Shown here one piece after another: positions 25,562 through 34,773 of a stretch of DNA of 64,000 nucleotides. Location: the NCBI GenBank assembly GCA_902465155.1, contig CABQLY010000003.1:100431-164430 (forward strand), given 5' to 3'. Origin of the DNA: an uncultured Oscillospiraceae bacterium. Its GTDB lineage: Bacteria > Bacillota > Clostridia > Oscillospirales > Acutalibacteraceae. How positions within the stretch are numbered: position 1 is the stretch's first letter; each line of letters starts with the position of its first letter. Made by a program: the position numbers and the translations under genes. The notes below the pieces were generated by a model that saw only the letters and a list, made by a program, of their open reading frames with translations, was not told the DNA's origin and searched no databases.

Positions 25562-26422
25562 ATGAATACATTTGAGTACAAAAGGAAATTGAGCATTATT
25601 CGGGGCGATGCCCCCATTACCTTTGCGCATATTAAAGATTATGACAGCCCTGGCAATCACCAATTACACATTAACAATTACATTGAGGTTTATGTTTATG
25701 TTTCGGGAGACACCGATTATATTGTTTCAGATAAATATTATTCCTTAAAATCCGGCGATATTATTGTTATAACGCCGCAAGAGGTACACAAGGCCGTATT
25801 GCGTAACAACTGCCTTTACGAGCGCTTTTACATACTGGTGCCGGTTAATATGTTTTCAAGGTTTGTGTTTGACCCGTTAGAAAAAATGCTGAACCGTTCG
25901 CCCGGCAGCCCGGCGCTGGTTTCGCTGCGGCCCAAAGAGCGCGAAACGGCCATGAACATTCTTTACAAGGTTAGCGAGCTGTGCCGGGATAATACCGACA
26001 GTAACAAGCTGATGATTGCCTACACGCAGGTTATTAAATTTTTGTGCCTTTTAAATGAGAATATGGAAAGCCTTTCTGTAGATGTTTTTCGAAAAGAGCA
26101 TATTCCAGAAATTGTTTCGGAGGTGTTGGTGTATATTGATAAAAATTTAACCAGCCTGCAATCCTCCGCCGAAATTGCCGAGCATTTTAAGGTAACGCCG
26201 CAATACCTTTCTACGGTGTTTAAAAAATATATTGGCACTTCTATTAAAATATACATTCGAACCAATCGCATTGCCTTGGCAAAGTCGCTGTTAAACAGCG
26301 GCTGTTCGGTTACCGAGGCCTGTTACGAAAGCGGATTTAACGATTGCTCTTATTTTATTAAGCATTTTAAGCAGTGCCTTGGTGTTACCCCGTTGCAGTA
26401 CAAATTAAATTTAAAGTCTTAA
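25562..26422 (+). CDS. AraC-family transcriptional regulator
   Basis: 286 aa from ATG 25562 (MNTFEYKRKLS; GGTGA upstream; a GTG at 25553 is less likely). N-terminal cupin-type sensing domain: HQLHINNYIEVYVYVSGDTDYIV, with the metal/ligand-type H and E pattern of AraC sugar sensors, followed by SGDIIVITPQEVH. C-terminal DNA-binding domain: SAEIAEHFKVTPQYLSTVFKK and VTEACYESGFNDCSYFIKHFKQCLGVTPLQYK. It is 28 bp upstream of the GH94 gene on the same strand, so it probably controls its own operon. Confidence 0.92.
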   Translation: MNTFEYKRKLSIIRGDAPITFAHIKDYDSPGNHQLHINNYIEVYVYVSGDTDYIVSDKYYSLKSGDIIVITPQEVHKAVLRNNCLYERFYILVPVNMFSRFVFDPLEKMLNRSPGSPALVSLRPKERETAMNILYKVSELCRDNTDSNKLMIAYTQVIKFLCLLNENMESLSVDVFRKEHIPEIVSEVLVYIDKNLTSLQSSAEIAEHFKVTPQYLSTVFKKYIGTSIKIYIRTNRIALAKSLLNSGCSVTEACYESGFNDCSYFIKHFKQCLGVTPLQYKLNLKS

Positions 26423-26450
26423 AATTAAAGGCGGAAAGGAACTTAATACC

Positions 26451-28613
26451 ATGCAGTACGGAAATTTTACCGATGAGGGTCGCGCGTTTGTAATTCATAC
26501 CCCCTATACGCCAACGCCGTGGACGAATAAGCTGTTTAACGACGAGTTTCACATTGATGTTACGCAAAGGCTGGAGGGCGGCGGAGTTTTAATGAGCCCC
26601 GATTTTTCTAATGCGCCGTTTAACCGGCCCCAAAACCGATTTTATTTAAATGTCGACGGCCGCTGTTACGCGCTTTGCCGCGGGCAGGGCGATTCTTACC
26701 TTTGCGAGCACCGTCTTTACCAAACCCAGGTAACCGAGGTGTTTGGGGATTTAACCGTTACGCTTCGCATTTTTGTTCCGGTAAGCGGGCAAAGGGAACT
26801 TTGGACAGCAACGCTTTACAACGCGGGGGAGGCAAAAAATGTTTCGCTGTTTGCGGCATTTGCGTTTCAAAATCCGGGCTATATGGCGTACAGCAGCCAG
26901 TATAGTGAACAGGGCCATTACATTTATTACACCGGTTTTCCTTATTATGTGCAGTATGAGGATAAAGAAAAGGTTGCCGGGCGGCAGAATTACCGGTACA
27001 TTCTTAGCAGTGCCCGGCCAGATACTTACGAGGGAAACGAACAGCGCTTTTTTGGGTGCGATGATGATAGCGTGATGCCAATAGCGGTGCAAAACAATCG
27101 ATGCGAAAACGGCTGCGGCGAAATTGAAAGCTGCATAGGCGCTATGCAGCACAAAATTAAGCTTGAAAAGGGCGTTGAAAAAACCGTTCACTATGTAGTA
27201 GGGCTGGAAAAAACAAAGCAAGAGGTAGAAAATCTGGCGAAGCATTTTCCAAATGTTGAGCAACAGCTAACGGCAGTAAAAGAATTGTGGGAGCAGCGCT
27301 GCAGCTGCTTTATGATTGAAACGCCGGATACAGAGCTGAATTATTTAACCAATTACTGGCTAAAAAGGCAGCTGACCTTTTTTGCGCGTCTAAACCGCGG
27401 CGGGTTTTATTGCCCGGTGCGCAACCAATTGCAGGATTATTTGGGTTACGCCTTAATAGACCCGAAGGACGCTTTGAACCGGGCGCTTAAAATTGTTGAG
27501 CGCCAGCACCATAACGGCTACCTAAAGCAGTATTACAACACCAACGGCCGGCCGGATGAAAAGCTTTGCCTGCTGCACCACAGCGATTCTTACATTTGGT
27601 TTATTATTTGTTTAATAGAGGTTATAGAAAAAAACGGCGACCCCGCGCTTTACAACAAAAAGGTTCGTTATTTTGACAGCCCGGTAGAGGAGCCCCTTTT
27701 GGTGCATTTAAAAAAAGCGGCTTATTATATGTCTACCCAATTGGGGGAGCACGGCCTTTGCCTAATGCTGGACGGCGATTGGAACGACCCGGTAAATGGG
27801 CCGGGTCGGCTGGGAAAAGGGGAGTCTACCTGGAACAGTATGGCCCTTTGTTACGCCATTGACCGCCTAAATAAAATTAGCTACGATAAAACCTTGGCGG
27901 AATTTCGCCAAACGCTGCTGGAGAATATTAACCGCTATTGCTGGGACGGTGAATGGTACCTTGCCGGAATAAATGATGACGGAATTCCCTACGGCAGCAA
28001 AAATGACGCAGAAGCTCAAAAGTTTTTAAACGCACAAACCTGGTCGGTAATTTGTGGCGCCGCTACCGGCGACCGGCTAAAAAAGGTTTTAAAAACAATT
28101 GAGTCTATGGGCACGCCGTTTGGCTATTTGCTAATTGACCCGCCGTTTACAAAATACAGCCCCATTTGGGGCCGCGTAAGCCTTAAAACGCACGGCACCA
28201 CCGAAAACGGCTCGGTTTATTGCCATTCGGTTATGTTTAAAGCCTTTGCCGATTGCCTTTGCAAAAACGGCGACGCCGCGCGCGACACCATTTTGCGCAT
28301 TTTGCCTACAAATAAGCAGCACGCGCCCGAGCAAAGCCTGCAAATTCCAATATACTACAGTAACTATTACATTGGCTATAAAAACGAAAACTTTGGCCGC
28401 TCCAGCTTTCATTACCGCACCGGAACCGTTGCCTGGCATTTTTGGGTAATTATAGAGCATATATTCGGCCTAAAGCTTTCGGCAAAAAAGGTAGAGGCAG
28501 ACCCCTGCCTGCCGCAGGCCTGGAGCAACGCAAAATTAACCTTTTGCCGCAACGGCAAGCGCTACGAGCTAACGGTTCAAAACCAAAAATGCAGCTTGGT
28601 TTGTAAGGGGTAA
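26451..28613 (+). CDS. GH94-family glycoside phosphorylase (cellobiose/chitobiose phosphorylase-like)
   Basis: 720 aa, cytoplasmic. Inverting phosphorylase that cleaves a beta-linked disaccharide with phosphate to give a sugar 1-phosphate. Seen: N-terminal beta-sandwich (LYQTQVTEVFGDLTVTLRIFVP), an alpha/alpha barrel with RNQLQDYLGYALIDP, and the catalytic general-acid motif DGDWND with Asp443. The C-terminal part holds SPIWGRVSLKTHGTTENGSVYCH, where GTTENG sits at the phosphate-binding place. Specificity cannot be read: the known GH94 enzymes act on several linkages. RBS AAAGGA before ATG 26451. Co-transcribed with the preceding AraC gene; strong terminator at 28709. Confidence 0.88.
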   Translation: MQYGNFTDEGRAFVIHTPYTPTPWTNKLFNDEFHIDVTQRLEGGGVLMSPDFSNAPFNRPQNRFYLNVDGRCYALCRGQGDSYLCEHRLYQTQVTEVFGDLTVTLRIFVPVSGQRELWTATLYNAGEAKNVSLFAAFAFQNPGYMAYSSQYSEQGHYIYYTGFPYYVQYEDKEKVAGRQNYRYILSSARPDTYEGNEQRFFGCDDDSVMPIAVQNNRCENGCGEIESCIGAMQHKIKLEKGVEKTVHYVVGLEKTKQEVENLAKHFPNVEQQLTAVKELWEQRCSCFMIETPDTELNYLTNYWLKRQLTFFARLNRGGFYCPVRNQLQDYLGYALIDPKDALNRALKIVERQHHNGYLKQYYNTNGRPDEKLCLLHHSDSYIWFIICLIEVIEKNGDPALYNKKVRYFDSPVEEPLLVHLKKAAYYMSTQLGEHGLCLMLDGDWNDPVNGPGRLGKGESTWNSMALCYAIDRLNKISYDKTLAEFRQTLLENINRYCWDGEWYLAGINDDGIPYGSKNDAEAQKFLNAQTWSVICGAATGDRLKKVLKTIESMGTPFGYLLIDPPFTKYSPIWGRVSLKTHGTTENGSVYCHSVMFKAFADCLCKNGDAARDTILRILPTNKQHAPEQSLQIPIYYSNYYIGYKNENFGRSSFHYRTGTVAWHFWVIIEHIFGLKLSAKKVEADPCLPQAWSNAKLTFCRNGKRYELTVQNQKCSLVCKG

Positions 28614-28708
28614 CAGCCTTGCCAAAGCAACAGGTGCCGGCCTTAAAAAATTGCAGTTTTGGCAAATTTTAAGGGCTTTGGCCTGCCAAAACAATATAAA
28701 ATAATTTC

Positions 28709-28756
28709 AAACAACACGGCTAAGCTTATTCCTTTCGCTTGGCCGTGTTGTTTTAT
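28709..28756 (+). terminator. Intrinsic terminator after GH94
   Basis: 12-bp stem (28709-28720 with 28742-28753) extended by an inner AAGC/GCTT pairing, then TTTTATTATTT. The remainder of the 28614-28863 gap is AT-rich and empty. Confidence 0.88.
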
Positions 28757-28863
28757 TATTTAAATATATTTTTTAAAAGAATTGTTTTTTATGAAAATAT
28801 TTTTATTTATATTAAATTAGTCATATTTTTTGTACAAAATTCCTATAAATATAATTTATCCTA

Positions 28864-28872
28864 TGCTATAAT
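28864..28872 (+). promoter_or_regulatory. Extended -10 promoter of the glycyl radical operon
   Basis: TGCTATAAT (TGn plus perfect TATAAT), 48 bases before the start at 28921. No good -35 at 17 bases, as is common for extended -10 or activator-dependent promoters; AraC control is possible. Confidence 0.7.
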
Positions 28873-28920
28873 GTTGGCAGTAAAAATATTTGCTTTGCAG
28901 TATTTTGGAGGTATTTTTCT

Positions 28921-30813
28921 ATGTTTATTTCAGTATTTACCGATGAATTGCATCAAGAGGTTACTCAGGTTTTACCAAAGTTTGCCGAATGGGGAATGGA
29001 GTATGTAGACTTCCGCGCCATGATAAACGGCCGCCCGATTGAGTACCAAACCACCGACCAGCTAAAGGCCTTAAAAAACCAGCTGGACGGTCTGGGTTTA
29101 AAAACCGCTGTTTTGCAATCCTCTTTGTGTAAAAAGCATTTGCCGGATAAAGAAACCATTCAAGAGGAAATGAATAAGCTGGAGGGTTTAATTCGCGCGG
29201 CAGATATTTTGCAGTGCCCGCTGGTACGCTCCTTTAACTTTTGGCAGCACGCGCAGGATGACCCGCATTGCGGCGAGCTGGCCATGCGGCCCGATGAGCT
29301 TTCTAAGGTTTTAGAAATGTTTTACCCCTTTGCCAAACGCGCTAAGGAGGCCGGGTTAATTCTTGGATTTGAAAACTGCGGCCAAACGCCGGATGAAGCC
29401 ATTAGCGTTTTAGAAGCGCTGAATGTGCCGGAATGGGGCTTGGCTTGGGATGTTTCAAATATGTTTGAGCTGTTGCCCGAGGCGCAGGGCGATTGCATTG
29501 AGTATTTTACCAAAGCCTTAAAATACGCCAATATGCTGCATGTTAAATGCCGCGGTGTGTTAAAAGAGGTAGACTGCAAAAAGGTTCCGTGGGACAGGGT
29601 TTTAAAGGGTGCCCTGGTTACGGGTAAAAATATGCCGGTTTCTATTGAAACGCATGTACCGCCCAATGTTGGCCTAACCGGCGAACAGGCCACTAAAATG
29701 TGTTACGATTACCTAAAAAAGGTTTGGCCCGCCAGCGCCCCGGCCGATATGAAAACCGCCTTGGCCGTGAAAGAAAAATTTAACCGCCCTTACGAAAATA
29801 ACCCTGTAAAAATGGTAGTTGTTGGGTTAGGCATGGGTAAAAACCGCTGCGCGCAAATTTGCGATACCAACGGGCTTCAGCTGGCCGGCGTGTGCGATAT
29901 TAACGGCCAAAAGGCCAAAGAGGTTGGCGAGCAATTTGGTGTTCCCTACAGCACCGATATTAACACCTTTTTGCAAGACCCCACGGTAGAGGCCATGTAT
30001 GTTGTAGTGCCTACCGGCAGCCACGCCGAGGTGGCAAAGCAGTGCATTAACGCCGGCAAGCATGTTTTGGTAACCAAGCCAATGGAAATTAATTTTGAGC
30101 GCTGCGACGAGCTAATTGCCTTAGCCAAAGAAAAAAAAGTTATTTTGGGCTGCGATTTTGACCTGCATTTTCGCGGGCCGTTAAAAGAGCTGCAAAAGGC
30201 GGTTGCAGACGGCTTTTTTGGTAAGCTGAAATCGGCTAACATGATTTTAAATATTAAACGAAGCGAAGAATATTTTAAAGAAAACGGCGGTTGGCGCGGC
30301 ACCTGGGCTATGGATGGCGGCGGAGCGCTCAGCAACCAGGGAATACACGAAATTGATCGGTTTTTAGCCGTTTTTGGCAAGCCCCAGGCCGTAAAGTGCA
30401 TGACCACCCGCCAAACCTTTAACATAGAGGCAGAGGATTACGGCATTAGCGAGTGGAAGTACCAAAACGGAATGATCGCCCGGTTCTCCTGCACCACCTC
30501 GTACCCCGTTGCAACCTGGTACACGCGGCTGGAGGTATACGGCGACAAGGGCGCCTATTTACTAACGGCCGGCGGCCCCGAGGGCGACCACATTTATTGG
30601 TACATAGACGGCAAATGGACCGAAAATTCCCCTTACCCCACCAAGCGGGAGTGGAATCAGGGCGCCGACAATTTTGCCAACACCATTCGCACCGGGCAGC
30701 CGTTGGTGGTAAAAGCGGAGGAAGGCCGCAATTCCCGTTATATTCTTGACAAAATGTACGAAAGCGCCAAAAACGGGGAAGGCTGGGTAGAAATTAAAGA
30801 TTTTGCCGATTGA
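28921..30813 (+). CDS. Fusion protein: xylose-isomerase-like TIM barrel + Gfo/Idh/MocA oxidoreductase
   Basis: 630 aa, cytoplasmic. Residues 1-280 form an AP-endonuclease-2/xylose-isomerase-like barrel with the usual metal ligands: Glu151 (LGFENCG), Asp177 (LAWDVSN), His207 (MLHVKC) and Glu243 (VSIETHV). Residues 297-630 are a Gfo/Idh/MocA NAD(P)-dependent dehydrogenase: VVVGLGMGKNR dinucleotide fold, a TKP motif with Lys386 in place of the usual EKP, and the active-site stretch GGALSNQGIHEIDRF. These two families normally occur as separate proteins in cyclitol, sugar-acid and C-glycoside or 3-keto-glycoside pathways. Fusion suggests that the isomerised or eliminated keto-sugar is passed directly between sites (inference). 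GGAGG RBS 10 bases before the ATG. First gene of the GRE operon. Confidence 0.9.
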   Translation: MFISVFTDELHQEVTQVLPKFAEWGMEYVDFRAMINGRPIEYQTTDQLKALKNQLDGLGLKTAVLQSSLCKKHLPDKETIQEEMNKLEGLIRAADILQCPLVRSFNFWQHAQDDPHCGELAMRPDELSKVLEMFYPFAKRAKEAGLILGFENCGQTPDEAISVLEALNVPEWGLAWDVSNMFELLPEAQGDCIEYFTKALKYANMLHVKCRGVLKEVDCKKVPWDRVLKGALVTGKNMPVSIETHVPPNVGLTGEQATKMCYDYLKKVWPASAPADMKTALAVKEKFNRPYENNPVKMVVVGLGMGKNRCAQICDTNGLQLAGVCDINGQKAKEVGEQFGVPYSTDINTFLQDPTVEAMYVVVPTGSHAEVAKQCINAGKHVLVTKPMEINFERCDELIALAKEKKVILGCDFDLHFRGPLKELQKAVADGFFGKLKSANMILNIKRSEEYFKENGGWRGTWAMDGGGALSNQGIHEIDRFLAVFGKPQAVKCMTTRQTFNIEAEDYGISEWKYQNGMIARFSCTTSYPVATWYTRLEVYGDKGAYLLTAGGPEGDHIYWYIDGKWTENSPYPTKREWNQGADNFANTIRTGQPLVVKAEEGRNSRYILDKMYESAKNGEGWVEIKDFAD

Positions 30814-30861
30814 ATTTTTCTGCGGCGCCAAAACCGCAAAGTAATTTAAAGGAGAATAGTC

Positions 30862-31764
30862 ATGCAAGGTATGATAACCGAAATAGAGCGGTTTTCGTTA
30901 AAGGACGGACCGGGTATTAGAACCACGGTGTTTTTTAAGGGTTGTAATATGCGGTGCGCCTGGTGCCACAATCCCGAAACCCTAAAACTAACGCCCGAGC
31001 TAATGTTTTATCCGCAAAAATGCATTGGCTGCGGCAAATGCTTTACCGTTTGTAAAACGGGCGCGCAGGTTTTAGGTAACAATTCGGTTCACCAAATTAA
31101 TCGCAGCCGCTGCAAAAATTGCGGCAGCTGCGCCAAAAGCTGCTATGCCGGGGCGCTGGTTATGTGCGGCCAGCCTATGTCGGTGCAGGAGGTACTGTTT
31201 CAAATTAAGCAGGATAGAGCCTACTACGACCAATCAAACGGCGGTGTAACGCTTTCAGGCGGCGAAGTACTTTTGCAGCGGGAGTTTGCCGCCGAGCTGA
31301 CCGACTCCTGCCATGAGCTGGGTATTCAGGTTGCGGTAGAAAGTAACATTAGCCTGCCATTTAGCAAAATTGAGCCCTTATTTTCTAAAATGGACTTAAT
31401 TATGTGCGACCTTAAAATTTTTAACAGCGCCGAGCACAAAAAGTACACCGGCGTTGAAAATACCCAAATTATTGAAAATATTAAAAAAATAGACGCGTTA
31501 AATATTCCCCTTATTATTCGCACCCCCTTAATTCCCGGGGCCACCGATAGTTTGGAAAATATTAAAAGCATTTCGCAGTTTCTTGCAACAATTAAAAATC
31601 TTAAAAGGTACGAAATGCTAAACTTTAATCCGCTGGGTGCTTCAAAGTACGAAAGCCTTGGCACCGAAAACGCTTTTCGCAGCGCGCTGCCGTTAAAAGA
31701 GAAACAGTTAGCGGCGCTGAAAAAGGTTGCGGAGCAAAGCTTGCCGGTTGTAAAGGTGGTATAA
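30862..31764 (+). CDS. Glycyl radical enzyme activating protein (radical SAM, two ferredoxin clusters)
   Basis: 300 aa. Installs the glycyl radical on the next gene product. Seen: IERFSLKDGPGIRTTVFFKGC followed by the radical SAM CNMRCAWC (Cys28, Cys32, Cys35), then two ferredoxin-type 4Fe-4S motifs CIGCGKCFTVC and CKNCGSCAKSC (about residues 53-95), as in the activases of dehydratase-type GREs rather than of PFL. SGGE near residue 135 contacts SAM. GGAGAA RBS before ATG 30862. Only 2 bp separate it from the GRE. Confidence 0.95.
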   Translation: MQGMITEIERFSLKDGPGIRTTVFFKGCNMRCAWCHNPETLKLTPELMFYPQKCIGCGKCFTVCKTGAQVLGNNSVHQINRSRCKNCGSCAKSCYAGALVMCGQPMSVQEVLFQIKQDRAYYDQSNGGVTLSGGEVLLQREFAAELTDSCHELGIQVAVESNISLPFSKIEPLFSKMDLIMCDLKIFNSAEHKKYTGVENTQIIENIKKIDALNIPLIIRTPLIPGATDSLENIKSISQFLATIKNLKRYEMLNFNPLGASKYESLGTENAFRSALPLKEKQLAALKKVAEQSLPVVKVV

Positions 31765-31766
31765 CA

Positions 31767-34007
31767 TTGAGCAAAATACAATTCATTAATCAATTTCCCG
31801 CAGAAAAAACTTTTACCTACAACCAGCGCATTGCGCTGCTGCGAAAGCTTAAGGTAGAGCAAACTGCAGAAAAAGCAGCGGCCGGCGGTGCCGATGAGGA
31901 CGATTACGGCCTAATAGAGCAGGACGCCTACCATTTTAAGCTGCACCCAAACCACAAAAACGGCTCTATTTACGGGTACAAGGCCTGGACGGAAAACTAT
32001 TGCCGGCTGCTTAGCGAGCACCCGCTGTACTGCAATCCGTTAGACGCATTTGTTGGGAAAGGCTTTTTGTTTTTAGAAAGAATGCGGCCTCCGCAGTACA
32101 AGTGGAACCCGAACTATCCGTACGACGATTTAAAAGTATTTTTTAAACGGTACAACATTATTTCGGGTATTGATAATTGCCACCACTTTACGCCGGATTT
32201 GCAAATTGGGTTTGACCTTGGCTGGGGCGGCATTTTAAAGGAGCTAAAGGAGCAGCAGGCCCTGCACGACGAAACGCACGCCGATTTTTACAACAGCGAA
32301 ATTCAGGTAGTAGAATCTATTATTGCGTTTTTAACCCGCATGACCAACGAAATTGAACGGCTGGCGCAGTTAGAGCAAAACGCGCAATTAAAGCAAAACC
32401 TGCTGGATATGGCAAAAACCAACCGCGCGGTGGTTTCGGCACCGCCTAAAACATTTAAAGAGGCCATTCAGTGGATGTGCTGGTTCAGTATGCTTTCCAG
32501 AACCTACAACCGCGGCAGCGCCGGCGGCCAGTTAGATGAAATGCTGCGGCCGTATTACGAGCGCGATACCGCAGCCGGCATTTTAACCGATGACGAGGCC
32601 GTGTTCTACTTAGCTTGCCTGTTTTTGCAGGATAGCCGCTATTTTCAGTTAGGCGGGCCGGATGTGAATGGGAAGGATATGGTTTCTAAAATATCCTACC
32701 TTTGCTTAGAGGCGGCCGACAAAATTAATGTTGCCTGCAACCTTACCATTCGGGTGCACAACAAACTAAATCCCGACTTTTTTAAAAAATCGGTTTACTA
32801 CCTGTTTAAAAATAAACAGGGCTGGCCGCGCTACTCCTCCGATACCGCGCTGGTAAAAGGCTTTATGCGCTGCGGCTATTCTAAAGAGCTGGCTCGGCGC
32901 AGGGTGGCGGCCGGCTGCCACTGGATGTGTATTCCCGGCATGGAATACACCATGAACGACACCGTTAAAATTAATATGCTAAAGGTTTTTGAGGTTGCTT
33001 ATTACGACATGATGAACAACAGTCTAAACCCAAGCCTTAAAACCCTTTGGGAGTTTTACCAAAAGCACCTAAAGCTTGCGGTTGACGCCACAGGAAACGG
33101 AATTATGCACCACTTAAAATACCAAACCTATTCGCAGCCGGAGCTAATTTTAAATTTGTTTCAGCACGGGTTGGTTAAAAAGGGTGTAAATATTACCGAC
33201 GGCGGCGCCAATTTTTACAATATGTGCGTAGACGGCAGCGGCTTGGCCGTTGTTGCCGATAGCTTTGCCGCGTTAGATCAGCGTATAGAAAAAGAGCACA
33301 AATTAAACTTTGAGGAAATGACAGCCCTTTTAAAAAGCAACTTTGCCGGCACTAAGGGCGAGGTCATACGCCAAATGCTGCAGCACAGCCCGCGCTATGG
33401 CGGAGGCGAAACTTTAGGCGATGCCTGGGCGGTTAAAGTCAGCCGCCTTTACACCCGGCTGGTGCGCGATCTTTGTAATCAGCATAAAGGCATTAACTTT
33501 ATTCCGGGCTTTTTCTCTTGGTCCAATACCATTATGTTAGGGCAGTCGGTTGGTGCAACGCCAAACGGGCGTAAAAGCGGCGAGCCTATTAACCACGGCG
33601 CAAACCCCAACAGCGGCTTTCGTAAAGACGGCGCGGTTTCGGCCATGTGTAACTCTATAGCCGCCATTCAACCCGGTTACGGCAATTGCGCCCCGGTGCA
33701 GTTAGAGCTGGACCCCGGCATTGCCAACGACGACGAGGGGGTTGAAAAAATGGTGCAAATGATTCGTACCATTTTAACCACCGGCAATACCCTGCTTAAT
33801 ATTAACATTATTGACGCTAAAAAGATTTTAGAAGCCGATAAGGACCCTTCAAAATTCCCTGATTTAGTTGTTAGAGTAACCGGGTTTACCGCCTTTTTTG
33901 CTATGCTTTCGCCGGAATTCAGAAAGCTGGTTGTAGATAGAGTTAAGTCGGTAAACACCAACATATTAAATGAAAACGGAATGGAGCAAAACAACAATGA
34001 AAACTAA
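31767..34007 (+). CDS. Glycyl radical enzyme of unassigned subfamily (PFL-like family)
   Basis: 746 aa, cytoplasmic and oxygen-sensitive. TTG start at 31767 (AAAGGTGG upstream; the first in-frame ATG is more than 100 codons in). Glycyl radical motif VRVTGFTAFF with Gly706, about 40 residues from the end as in the whole family. Thiyl-radical cysteine Cys384 in AAGCHWMCIPGMEY. The N-terminal family pattern HHFTPDLQIGFDLGWGGI and GGQLDEMLRPYYERD are conserved. Known diol dehydratases, choline lyase and hydroxyproline dehydratase carry GCxE, with Glu as base two residues after Cys; here that position is Trp, and PFL has two adjacent cysteines. So it is neither PFL nor a standard dehydratase. Sugar- or cyclitol-linked neighbours suggest C-O or C-C cleavage of an unusual sugar (inference). 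Confidence 0.9.
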   Translation: MSKIQFINQFPAEKTFTYNQRIALLRKLKVEQTAEKAAAGGADEDDYGLIEQDAYHFKLHPNHKNGSIYGYKAWTENYCRLLSEHPLYCNPLDAFVGKGFLFLERMRPPQYKWNPNYPYDDLKVFFKRYNIISGIDNCHHFTPDLQIGFDLGWGGILKELKEQQALHDETHADFYNSEIQVVESIIAFLTRMTNEIERLAQLEQNAQLKQNLLDMAKTNRAVVSAPPKTFKEAIQWMCWFSMLSRTYNRGSAGGQLDEMLRPYYERDTAAGILTDDEAVFYLACLFLQDSRYFQLGGPDVNGKDMVSKISYLCLEAADKINVACNLTIRVHNKLNPDFFKKSVYYLFKNKQGWPRYSSDTALVKGFMRCGYSKELARRRVAAGCHWMCIPGMEYTMNDTVKINMLKVFEVAYYDMMNNSLNPSLKTLWEFYQKHLKLAVDATGNGIMHHLKYQTYSQPELILNLFQHGLVKKGVNITDGGANFYNMCVDGSGLAVVADSFAALDQRIEKEHKLNFEEMTALLKSNFAGTKGEVIRQMLQHSPRYGGGETLGDAWAVKVSRLYTRLVRDLCNQHKGINFIPGFFSWSNTIMLGQSVGATPNGRKSGEPINHGANPNSGFRKDGAVSAMCNSIAAIQPGYGNCAPVQLELDPGIANDDEGVEKMVQMIRTILTTGNTLLNINIIDAKKILEADKDPSKFPDLVVRVTGFTAFFAMLSPEFRKLVVDRVKSVNTNILNENGMEQNNNEN

Positions 34008-34758
34008 TGTAGTAATGGAAAAAGTAGATGTTTCCCAGTCGCAAAACAGAAGCGTGGAGCTTTGCGTAGGTGAAATTCCGGGGGCGCGCCCGGTTCACCA
34101 CACCATTTGCGCCGGCAGCGAGTTAAAATTTGCTGGGAACTGCGGGTACTACCACATTCTTATTTTAATTAGCGGCAACGCCGAGTTTTTAACCGGCGGC
34201 AAAAGCTACAAGTACAGCAGCCGCGTAACCTTTGTGCCGGCGGCAGATGCCGAACTTACCGTTCGGGCCGAGAGCAATGTTCAGCTGCTTGAAATTCAGT
34301 GGGATATTTTCCCGGAGGACGCCGAAATGCTAAAGGAATATAAAACCGTTTTCCCGGTGAATGTTCCGTACCAGGATTCCGTGCAGTACATTGACCCCAA
34401 TAAAAGCAAAAAGACCATTAGCCGTATGATGATTCCGCAAAGAATTATTCCGCGTTTTTCAATTGGTTCGGTAGAATCGGTAGACCGCGACACCGTAAAG
34501 GCGCACGCGCACCCTATGTTAGACCAATTTTTCTTTAGCTTTCCCGAAAACGAGATGGATGTTGTAATTAACGGCGAACCCATTCACATGCTGGGCAACA
34601 TTATTATGCACATTCCGTTGGGTGCCGATCACGGTGTTGAGGTTTACGACGGCAAGCATATGCACTATATGTGGATCGACTTTATGCCGGATAACGAGCT
34701 TGCTCTAAAGCGCTTAGACGCCAGCCACCACCCAACCGGGGAGCAGCGCTCCTTTTAA
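33997..34758 (+). CDS. Two-domain cupin protein (bicupin)
   Basis: 253 aa. ATG 33997 overlaps the GRE stop by 11 bp and has GGAG upstream, so it is coupled to the GRE. Two beta-barrel halves: the first with ILILISGNAEFLTGGKSYKY and VTFVPAADAELTV lacks clear metal histidines. The second has HAHPMLDQFFFSFPENEMDVV (HxH) and HIPLGADHGVEV (later His), a normal cupin metal site. Could be a sugar isomerase or epimerase, or a ligand sensor without a DNA-binding domain. No HTH is present. Exact role unknown. Confidence 0.75.
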   Translation: MKTNVVMEKVDVSQSQNRSVELCVGEIPGARPVHHTICAGSELKFAGNCGYYHILILISGNAEFLTGGKSYKYSSRVTFVPAADAELTVRAESNVQLLEIQWDIFPEDAEMLKEYKTVFPVNVPYQDSVQYIDPNKSKKTISRMMIPQRIIPRFSIGSVESVDRDTVKAHAHPMLDQFFFSFPENEMDVVINGEPIHMLGNIIMHIPLGADHGVEVYDGKHMHYMWIDFMPDNELALKRLDASHHPTGEQRSF

Positions 34759-34773
34759 AGGGGACGAACCGCA

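Noticed and set aside
28739..29008. Plus-strand 89-codon frame before the fusion gene
   Set aside because: AT-rich leader read in another frame, overlapping the well-supported start at 28921 with its GGAGG.
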